A stretch of DNA of 64,000 nt from Hyphomicrobiales bacterium. Lineage in GTDB: Bacteria; Pseudomonadota; Alphaproteobacteria; Rhizobiales; Rhizobiaceae. Every line of letters begins with the position of its first letter. Within the stretch, counting starts at the first letter, position 1. Shown here one piece after another: positions 57,728-64,000 of this stretch. The stretch lies in NCBI GenBank assembly GCA_900471925.1, contig UCGV01000032.1:62001-126000 (forward strand), written 5' to 3'. Under the pieces are notes generated by a model that ran no database searches, was not told the DNA's origin, and saw only the letters and a list, made by a program, of their open reading frames with translations. A program made the translations under genes and the position numbers.

Positions 57728-60300
57728 TGAACGATACCAACGCCCCAGTCGACCTGACCAATTGCGACCGGGAGCCGATCCATCAGCTCGGTTCCATCCA
57801 GCCTTTCGGCTTCCTGCTCGCCGTCTCCTCAGACTGGATCATTACCCGCGCCTCCGCCAATCTCGCCGAATTCCTCGATACCGCCCATAGCGATGCGGTC
57901 GGCCGGCCCGTTTCGTCGCTCCTAACACCCGAAGCCCTTCATACCCTGCGCAACAAGCTCGCCACACTCCGCGGTCCCGATATCGTCGAGCGCATTTTCG
58001 GTATCGCGCTGACGTCGAGCCCGGCGCGCTTCGATGTCGCCGTGCATGTGAGCAACGGCCAGATCATCATCGAGGGTGAGCGTTCCAGCGAGAGCAGATC
58101 CAGCGCGCCGTCGCTCTCCATGCGCAGCATGATGTCCCGCCTCGATCACACGGAAACGCTGGAGGCCTTCTTCCGTGAAGGCGCGCGCCAGGCTCGCGCC
58201 CTGACCGGTTTCGATCGTGTGATGGTCTATCGCTTCGATGACAGTGGCTCCGGCGAGGTCGTGGCCGAAGCGGCCCGGCCGGGCATCGGCTCATTCCTCG
58301 GCCTGCACTATCCCGCATCCGATATTCCGGTTCAGGCCCGCGCGCTCTATCAGCGCAATCTTTTCCGTATCATCGCCGATATCGATGCCGTTCCGGTGCC
58401 GATCCTTCCCTCACTCGATGAGCACGGCCGCCCCCTCGATCTCTCGATGTCGGTGCTCCGCTCGGTCTCGCCGATTCACATCGAATATTTGAGGAACATG
58501 GGCGTCGGCGCCTCGCTCTCCATCTCCATCGTCGTGGACGGCAAGCTCTGGGGCCTCTTTGCCTGCCACCATTACAGCGCCCGTCTGCCCTCGGCCGAAA
58601 GCCGCTCGACGGCGGAACTTTTCGGCCAGATGTTTGCCTCCCGCCTTGAAAGCCGCGAACGGCGCCTGGCACTCGACTACGAAACCAAGGCACGCCGCAT
58701 CGCTGACCGGCTGCTCACCTCCGTCGCCGACAACGCGAGCCTGCTCGACGATCCCACATGGCTGATCGACGCCCTGGCCGATGCCATCCCCGCCGACGGC
58801 ATCGGTGTATGGATCAACGGCCGGCTGGCAATTGCCGGCCTTGGGCCCGATGAAAAGGCTTTCGCCGCGCTCATCCGTCACCTCAACCGCAATGCCGCCG
58901 GCCGCGTCTTCGCACTCGACCGGATTGCCGAAACCTATCCGGATGTCGAAATCAGCGATGCCGTGGCCGGCATGCTCGCCATTCCGATTTCCCGTTCGCC
59001 GCGCGATTATGTCGTGCTGTTCCGCCAGGAGATCGTGCGCACCGTGCGCTGGGCCGGCGATCCGCACAAACCGGTGGAATACGGACCGAACGGCCCGCGG
59101 CTTACCCCGCGCAAGAGTTTCGAAGCCTGGTCCGAGCTGGTGCGCGGCCGCTCCCTTCCCTTCACCGAAGCCGAGCGACGTGTGGCGGAAACCATTCGCG
59201 TCACCCTGATCGAGGTGGTGCTGCGCCTGACGGATGAAGCCAGCATGGCTCGCCAGCTTGCCAATGAGCGGCAGGAACTGCTGATCGCCGAGCTGAACCA
59301 TCGCGTGCGCAACATTCTCGGCCTCATCGGCGGCCTGATCCGCCAGTCGCAATCCACATCGATCAGCCTGCCGGATTATGTCCGGCAGCTCGAAGGTCGT
59401 GTCCAGTCGCTCTCCAGAGCCCACGACCAGATCACCCGCGACCACTGGGCACCCGCCTCGCTGCGGCAATTGCTGCTCGCCGAGGCCGCCGCCTATCTCG
59501 GGAAAAATGCCCAGCGCATCCGCATGAGCGGCGACGACGTGCTGCTCGAGCCGCAGGCTTTTTCCACCACGGCGCTCGTCTTCCACGAGCTGGTGACCAA
59601 CAGCGCCAAATACGGCAGCCTGTCCGGATCAGGCGTCGTCGAACTCGGCTGGCAGCGCGATGAGGAAGGCAATCTTCATATCCGCTGGCGCGAGAAGGAC
59701 GGCCCGCCCGTCACGGAACCGACGCGGCACGGCTTTGGCTCCACCATCATTCGCCGTTCCATCCCCTACGATCTCGGCGGCAAGGCCGAGGTGCGCCACA
59801 TCGAGGAAGGGCTGGAGGCCGATTTCTACATTCCGGCCAAGCATGTCAACGCGGTTACTTCGGCAAGCGATCGTCCGACGTCTGCGCCGGTGGAAGTTTC
59901 CGAGCGCGCCGGCACAATGGCATCAAACCATGAGCCCCTTGCCGGCCTCAATGTGCTGCTGGTCGAAAACAACCTGATCATCGCCATGGACGGCGAAGAC
60001 ATCCTGCGGCGCCTGGGCGCGGAGGTCGCGACTGCGCCAAGCGTTGCCGACGCGATGGAATTCCTCGCCGGCCAGTCCTTCGATCTCGCCCTTCTCGACG
60101 TCAATCTCGGTGATGAAACCAGTTTCGCCATTGCCGACCGGCTGGCGGTCAAGAACGTGCCCTTCGTCTTCGCCACCGGTTATGGCGAGGGAATAGCCCA
60201 GGCAAACAGCCATTCGGATGCACCCGTGCTGCAGAAGCCCTATACGATCGAGGGGGTCACGGACATTCTCGTGCGCGTGCCTCTTCCGGACAGACCCTGA
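57727..60300 (+). CDS. bphP: Bacteriophytochrome with HWE kinase and C-terminal receiver
   Basis: An 857-aa red/far-red photoreceptor. Order: N-terminal extension with biliverdin-linking Cys13 (TNCDREPIHQLGSIQPFGFLL), PAS (to about 125), GAF with HYPASDIPVQARALY (about 195), PHY with tongue motif PRKSF (about 460), HWE kinase with phospho-His525 (AELNHRVRNILGLIGG) and the W-x-E motif WREKDG, then a fused receiver (741-855) with Asp791 (LALLDVNLGD). This architecture is that of Agrobacterium Agp2/AtBphP2, a Pfr-ground-state (bathy) phytochrome; a bathy state here is inference. Overlaps bphO. Confidence 0.93.
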   Translation: MNDTNAPVDLTNCDREPIHQLGSIQPFGFLLAVSSDWIITRASANLAEFLDTAHSDAVGRPVSSLLTPEALHTLRNKLATLRGPDIVERIFGIALTSSPARFDVAVHVSNGQIIIEGERSSESRSSAPSLSMRSMMSRLDHTETLEAFFREGARQARALTGFDRVMVYRFDDSGSGEVVAEAARPGIGSFLGLHYPASDIPVQARALYQRNLFRIIADIDAVPVPILPSLDEHGRPLDLSMSVLRSVSPIHIEYLRNMGVGASLSISIVVDGKLWGLFACHHYSARLPSAESRSTAELFGQMFASRLESRERRLALDYETKARRIADRLLTSVADNASLLDDPTWLIDALADAIPADGIGVWINGRLAIAGLGPDEKAFAALIRHLNRNAAGRVFALDRIAETYPDVEISDAVAGMLAIPISRSPRDYVVLFRQEIVRTVRWAGDPHKPVEYGPNGPRLTPRKSFEAWSELVRGRSLPFTEAERRVAETIRVTLIEVVLRLTDEASMARQLANERQELLIAELNHRVRNILGLIGGLIRQSQSTSISLPDYVRQLEGRVQSLSRAHDQITRDHWAPASLRQLLLAEAAAYLGKNAQRIRMSGDDVLLEPQAFSTTALVFHELVTNSAKYGSLSGSGVVELGWQRDEEGNLHIRWREKDGPPVTEPTRHGFGSTIIRRSIPYDLGGKAEVRHIEEGLEADFYIPAKHVNAVTSASDRPTSAPVEVSERAGTMASNHEPLAGLNVLLVENNLIIAMDGEDILRRLGAEVATAPSVADAMEFLAGQSFDLALLDVNLGDETSFAIADRLAVKNVPFVFATGYGEGIAQANSHSDAPVLQKPYTIEGVTDILVRVPLPDRP

Positions 60301-60346
60301 GCAACAGGAATGCGCCAAGGTTTGCGTCCGAAACCGTGTGAAACCT

Positions 60347-60997
60347 TCAGGCGTCCGAGTGATCCTGTAGAAGCCCGTTTACGAAAAGCTGCTCCAGGAA
60401 ACGCGCAGCATCCTCGAAGCGCCCGTCGCCGGAATGCTCTTCGCCGAGCACAGCGCGAACCTGTACGTCGAAATCGGCATAATGCTGTGTGGTCGACCAG
60501 ATGGAGAAAATCAGGTGGTAGGGATCGCAGCGGGCGATCTTGCCGCCTTTGGCCCAGGTGCGGATGACCGCCGCCTTTTCATCGACCAGCTCCTTCAGCG
60601 GCCCTTTCAGCATATCGAGAACATGCGGAGCGCCCTGCAGCATTTCGTTGGCGAAGAGCCGGCTTTCGCGCGGGAAATCGCGCGCCATCTCCAGCTTGCG
60701 CCTGATGTAGCTGCGGATCTCCGATTCCGGATTGCCTTCCGCATCGAAAGCCCTCAGCGGCTCCAGCCAGTTGAACAACACCCGGTCGATCAGTGCCCGG
60801 TGCATGGCTTCCTTGGTACGGAAATAATAGAGCAGGTTCGGCTTCGACATGCCGGCCACTTCGGCGATCTGGTCGATGGTCGAGCCGCGAAAGCCACTGA
60901 CCGAAAACACATCGAGCGCCGCTTCCAGGATCTGCTCTTCCTTCTCCTCCTGAATGCGCGTCCGCCGAAGTGTCTTCGCCGCTCTCGGTATTGCCAT
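60347..60997 (-). CDS. rutR: TetR-family regulator of pyrimidine catabolism (RutR-like)
   Basis: A 216-aa repressor: HTH KEEQILEAALDVFSVSGFRGSTIDQIAEVAGMSKPNLLYYFRTKEAMH (about 18-65) and the RutR/YcdC-type C-terminal domain (FPRESRLFANEMLQGAPHVLDMLKGPLKELVDEKAAVIRTWAKGGKIARCDPYHLIFSIWSTTQHYADFDVQV), which closely follows E. coli RutR, a uracil/thymine sensor. AAGGGGAAAGAG lies just before ATG 60997. Divergent from the amidohydrolase-dihydropyrimidinase genes; a RutR-like site sits between. Confidence 0.87.
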   Translation of the reverse strand: MAIPRAAKTLRRTRIQEEKEEQILEAALDVFSVSGFRGSTIDQIAEVAGMSKPNLLYYFRTKEAMHRALIDRVLFNWLEPLRAFDAEGNPESEIRSYIRRKLEMARDFPRESRLFANEMLQGAPHVLDMLKGPLKELVDEKAAVIRTWAKGGKIARCDPYHLIFSIWSTTQHYADFDVQVRAVLGEEHSGDGRFEDAARFLEQLFVNGLLQDHSDA

Positions 60998-61308
60998 TCG
61001 CTCTTTCCCCTTGAAATTCAACTCCTTCGCTCAAGATTGGAAGAGCGGCCTCCCCTGCCGCTTTAAAAGGCAACTGCCTGTATTTTTGCCTGTATTTTTG
61101 TGTCTATTTTTCGTGATTTCGTCTTGAGCGCAGCGACGGAAGTTGTAATGTTTACCAATCGGTCAAATTATCCGCCAGATAAAAAACAAAGGCAACTGGC
61201 GATTTTCCGGCGCTGACAGAACAAGAAGCAGCAGCGGAATTTGATCACGGGAACAAGGCGGCCATGTACTTCGCATGACTGCCGCAAAAACAGGTGAGGA
61301 CTTTCAGT
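60998..61308. other. Divergent control region rutR / amidohydrolase
   Basis: This 311-bp spacer holds no supported gene. It carries the RutR-like operator at 61151-61166 and two tandem TGTATTTTTG-like repeats near 61078-61100. Promoters for both directions should lie here. Confidence 0.55.
61151..61166. promoter_or_regulatory. RutR-like operator
   Basis: TTTACCAATCGGTCAA matches the RutR consensus TTGACCANNTGGTCAA at 12 of 14 defined positions. It lies between rutR and the pyrimidine-degradation operon. Confidence 0.72.
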
Positions 61309-62562
61309 ATGGTGGCAGCGCCAGGCGAAAACATGCGCGTCAATGGGGACCGTCTCTGGGACAGTCTCATGGACATGGCGAAGATCGGGCCGGGAATTGC
61401 CGGCGGCAACAACCGCCAGACGCTGACGGACTCCGATGCAGAAGGCCGCAACCTCTTCAAGACATGGTGCGAAGCGGCCGGCATGACGCTCGGCATCGAC
61501 AAGATGGGCACGATGTTCGCGACCCGCCCCGGTACCGATCCGGATGCCCTGCCCGTCTATGTCGGTTCGCATCTCGATACCCAGCCGACCGGCGGCAAAT
61601 ATGACGGTGTTCTCGGCGTACTTGCCGCACTTGAAGTCGTCAGGACCATGAACGACCTCGGCGTCAAGACCAAACATCCAATCGTCGTCACCAACTGGAC
61701 CAACGAGGAAGGCGCCCGCTTTGCACCGGCCATGCTGGCCTCGGGCGTCTTCGCGGGCGTGCACAGCCTGGATTTCGCCTATAACCGCAAAGATCCCGAG
61801 GGTAATCTCTTCGGCGACGAACTGAAGCGTATCGGCTGGGTCGGCGACGAAGAGGTCGGCGCCCGCAAGATGCACGCCTATTTCGAATATCACATCGAAC
61901 AGGGCCCGATCCTCGAAGCCGAAAACAAGCAGATCGGCGTCGTCACCCACTGTCAGGGCCTGTGGTGGCTGGAATTCACGCTGACCGGCAAGGAAGCGCA
62001 TACCGGCTCGACACCGATGGCAATGCGCGTCAATGCCGGCCTTGCTATGTCGCGTATCCTGGAGATGGTCCAGGGTGTGGCGATGGGCGAACAGCCAGGC
62101 GCCGTCGGCGGCGTCGGCCAGGTCTTCTTCTCACCGAACTCCCGCAACGTATTGCCGGGCAAGGTCGTCTTCACGGTCGACATCCGCTCGCCTGACAAGG
62201 CCAAGCTCGACCGCATGCGGGCAAAGATCGAGGCCGAAGCGCCCAAGATCTGCGATGCGCTTGGCGTCGGCTGTTCCGTCGAGGCGATCGGCCATTTCGA
62301 ACCCGTCACCTTCGACGAAAAGCTCGTCACGTCAGTCCGCTCCGCCGCCGCGCGCCTTGGCTACTCCCACATGAATATCATCTCCGGCGCCGGCCACGAC
62401 GCCTGCTGGGCCGCCAAGGTCGCGCCTGCCACCATGGTCATGTGCCCCTGCGTCGGTGGCCTCTCGCATAACGAGGCGGAAGAGATCTCCAAGGAATGGG
62501 CAACCGCCGGCGCCGACGTGCTGTTCCATGCGGTGGTCGAGACGGCGGAGATCGTAGTCTGA
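61309..62562 (+). CDS. Zn-dependent amidohydrolase, beta-ureidopropionase type
   Basis: A 417-aa M20-family enzyme (AmaB/HydC/PydC group) that hydrolyses N-carbamoyl-beta-alanine to beta-alanine, CO2 and ammonia. Metal ligands are visible in VGSHLDTQPTGGKYDGVLGV (His, Asp), TNEEGARFAP (Glu-Glu) and EYHIEQGPILE (His), and the C-terminal GAGHDACWAAKVAPATMVMCPCVGGLSHNEAEE. AGGTGAGGA is 8 bp before ATG 61309. It is the third-step enzyme and precedes the second-step dihydropyrimidinase by 51 bp. Allantoate amidohydrolase or L-carbamoylase are alternatives; context favours ureidopropionase. Confidence 0.86.
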   Translation: MVAAPGENMRVNGDRLWDSLMDMAKIGPGIAGGNNRQTLTDSDAEGRNLFKTWCEAAGMTLGIDKMGTMFATRPGTDPDALPVYVGSHLDTQPTGGKYDGVLGVLAALEVVRTMNDLGVKTKHPIVVTNWTNEEGARFAPAMLASGVFAGVHSLDFAYNRKDPEGNLFGDELKRIGWVGDEEVGARKMHAYFEYHIEQGPILEAENKQIGVVTHCQGLWWLEFTLTGKEAHTGSTPMAMRVNAGLAMSRILEMVQGVAMGEQPGAVGGVGQVFFSPNSRNVLPGKVVFTVDIRSPDKAKLDRMRAKIEAEAPKICDALGVGCSVEAIGHFEPVTFDEKLVTSVRSAAARLGYSHMNIISGAGHDACWAAKVAPATMVMCPCVGGLSHNEAEEISKEWATAGADVLFHAVVETAEIVV

Positions 62563-62613
62563 GGTAGTCGCAGCCAAGCTCGCCTTTCAAAACATAAAAA
62601 ATAGGGAACGATC

Positions 62614-64000
62614 ATGACCACAGTCATCAAGAACGGCACCATCGTCACGGCCGACCTCACCTATAAGGCCGATGTGAAGATCGACGGCGGCAAGATCGTC
62701 GAGATCGGCCCGGACCTTTCCGGCAACGAAGTCCTCGATGCGACCGGCTGTTTCATCATGCCGGGTGGCATCGATCCACATACCCATCTCGAAATGCCTT
62801 TCATGGGCACCTATTCCTCCGACGATTTCGAAAGCGGCACGCGCGCGGCGCTATCCGGCGGCACGACCATGGTCGTCGATTTCGCCCTGCCCGCGCCCGG
62901 CCAGTCGCTGCTCGAAGCGCTGACCATGTGGGACAACAAGTCGACCCGCGCCAATTGCGACTATTCCTTTCACATGGCGATCACCTGGTGGGGCGAGCAG
63001 GTCTTCAACGAAATGAAGACCATCGTACAGGACAAGGGCATCAACACCTTCAAGCATTTCATGGCCTACAAGGGCTCGCTGATGGTGAACGACGACGAGA
63101 TGTTCGCCTCCTTCCAGCGTTGCGCAGAGCTCGGCGCCCTACCGCTCGTCCATGCGGAAAACGGCGACGTCGTCGCCTCGTTGTCGGCCAAGCTGCTCTC
63201 GGAAGGCAATAACGGCCCGGAGGCGCACGCTTATTCACGCCCTGCTGAAGTCGAGGGCGAAGCCACCAACCGCGCCATCATGATCGCCGACATGGCCGGC
63301 TGCCCCGTCTATATCGTCCACACCTCCTGCGAACAGGCCCATGAAGCGATCCGCCGCGCGCGCCAGAAAGGCATCCGCGCCTATGGCGAGCCGCTGATCC
63401 AGCACCTGACGCTGGATGAGACGGAATATTTCGACAAGGACTGGGATCATGCCGCCCGCCGCGTCATGTCCCCGCCCTTCCGCAATAAGCAGCATCAGGA
63501 CAGCCTCTGGGCCGGCCTTGCTTCCGGCTCGCTGCAGGTGGTTGCGACCGACCATTGCGCCTTCACCACCGCGCAGAAGCGGTTTGGTGTCGGCGACTTC
63601 ACAAAGATCCCGAACGGCACCGGCGGCCTCGAAGATCGCTTGCCGATGCTCTGGACCCATGGCGTCAATACCGGCCGCCTGACGATGAACGAATTCGTCG
63701 CCGTCACCTCGACCAATATCGCCAAGATCCTCAACATCTACCCGAAGAAGGGCGCGATCCTCGTCGGCGCCGATGCCGACCTCGTCGTCTGGGATCCGAA
63801 GCGCTCCAAGACCATTACGTCAAAGAGCCAGCAATCGGCGATCGATTACAACGTCTTCGAAGGCAAGCAGGTCACCGGCCTGCCCCGCTACACGCTGACG
63901 CGCGGTGTCGTGGCAATCGAGGAAGATACGATCAAGACCCGCTCCGGCCATGGCGAATTCGTCAAGCGCGAACCGGTCACCGCCGTCAGCAAGGCGCTGT
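62614..64000 (+). CDS. Dihydropyrimidinase (hydantoinase), truncated by window edge
   Basis: Hydrolyses dihydrouracil/dihydrothymine to N-carbamoyl-beta-amino acids. 462 codons are visible, with roughly 20 missing at the C terminus. Binuclear-zinc amidohydrolase motifs: GGIDPHTHLEMPF (HxH), the carbamylated lysine region FKHFMAYKGS, PLVHAENGD, VYIVHTSCEQA and ATDHCAFT (Asp). AGGGAACG precedes ATG 62614. Second gene of the RutR-controlled operon; together with PreTA (11 kb away) and the amidohydrolase it completes reductive pyrimidine breakdown. Confidence 0.93.
   Translation, partial: MTTVIKNGTIVTADLTYKADVKIDGGKIVEIGPDLSGNEVLDATGCFIMPGGIDPHTHLEMPFMGTYSSDDFESGTRAALSGGTTMVVDFALPAPGQSLLEALTMWDNKSTRANCDYSFHMAITWWGEQVFNEMKTIVQDKGINTFKHFMAYKGSLMVNDDEMFASFQRCAELGALPLVHAENGDVVASLSAKLLSEGNNGPEAHAYSRPAEVEGEATNRAIMIADMAGCPVYIVHTSCEQAHEAIRRARQKGIRAYGEPLIQHLTLDETEYFDKDWDHAARRVMSPPFRNKQHQDSLWAGLASGSLQVVATDHCAFTTAQKRFGVGDFTKIPNGTGGLEDRLPMLWTHGVNTGRLTMNEFVAVTSTNIAKILNIYPKKGAILVGADADLVVWDPKRSKTITSKSQQSAIDYNVFEGKQVTGLPRYTLTRGVVAIEEDTIKTRSGHGEFVKREPVTAVSKAL

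Noticed and set aside
58411..59586. Open frame of 391 codons antisense to bphP
   Set aside because: bphP domains are continuous across this span; the antisense product has no recognisable feature.

Overview
The window is a chromosomal segment of a fast-growing Rhizobium, most like the R. leguminosarum/etli group; the species is an inference. Support comes from the gene content: a chvE-gguA sugar transporter with a divergent gbpR-like LysR gene, a tonB/hmuPSTUV haem locus, an ecfG/nepR/phyR general stress locus, and several copies of the rhizobial intergenic element RIME1. Coding density is high, codon use is GC-rich, and I saw no insertion sequence, prophage or CRISPR array.

Left part (1-11.2 kb), sugar uptake. 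gguA and chvE lie on the minus strand with gbpR divergent. Next come a J-domain-like protein, a small membrane protein, idhA (myo-inositol dehydrogenase, with a GGAA-N6-TTCC operator), and a ROK repressor divergent from xylFHG. A perfect palindrome sits on the xylF promoter. tRNA-Arg(CCG) closes the region.

11.2-25 kb, an accessory-looking stretch after the tRNA. It holds a hypothetical gene with a strong terminator, a DUF1232 gene that may have lost its 5' end, an acyltransferase-SGNH protein and two family-8-type glycosyltransferases, one with a second glycosyltransferase-like domain. Small proteins, two SDR genes, an L,D-transpeptidase, two lipoproteins (one of 40 aa), an isoprenylcysteine-methyltransferase-like protein and an E2-like acyltransferase follow.

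25-39 kb. A cecR-ybhGFSR-type efflux operon is read from a probably leaderless promoter. Then come a glycine-zipper protein and a cupin / NmrA-like / Rrf2 cluster in which two neighbouring genes each carry a -1 frameshift. An aspartyl beta-hydroxylase, a ThuA/ThuB-like pair, a TetR-SMR efflux pair, a truncated haemoglobin and a DUF423 protein complete this part.

38.4-46.1 kb, iron and haem. A four-gene minus-strand operon (DUF2325, unknown protein, HmuQ-like monooxygenase, VOC protein) and the tonB/hmuPSTUV region each have a TGA-N9-TCA (RirA-type) box.

46.2-50.3 kb, envelope stress and general stress response. Two small membrane-associated proteins precede ecfG-nepR, divergent from phyR, followed by an HWE-type histidine kinase gene. 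Three GGAAC-N18/19-TT promoters tie these together.

50.7-64 kb, reductive pyrimidine catabolism. preT-preA at one end, and a RutR-like regulator, beta-ureidopropionase-type amidohydrolase and dihydropyrimidinase (cut by the window edge) at the other, flank an unrelated block: prfH-rtcB (ribosome rescue and RNA repair), an FtrA-like regulator with a rhodanese, and bphO-bphP (haem oxygenase and bacteriophytochrome).
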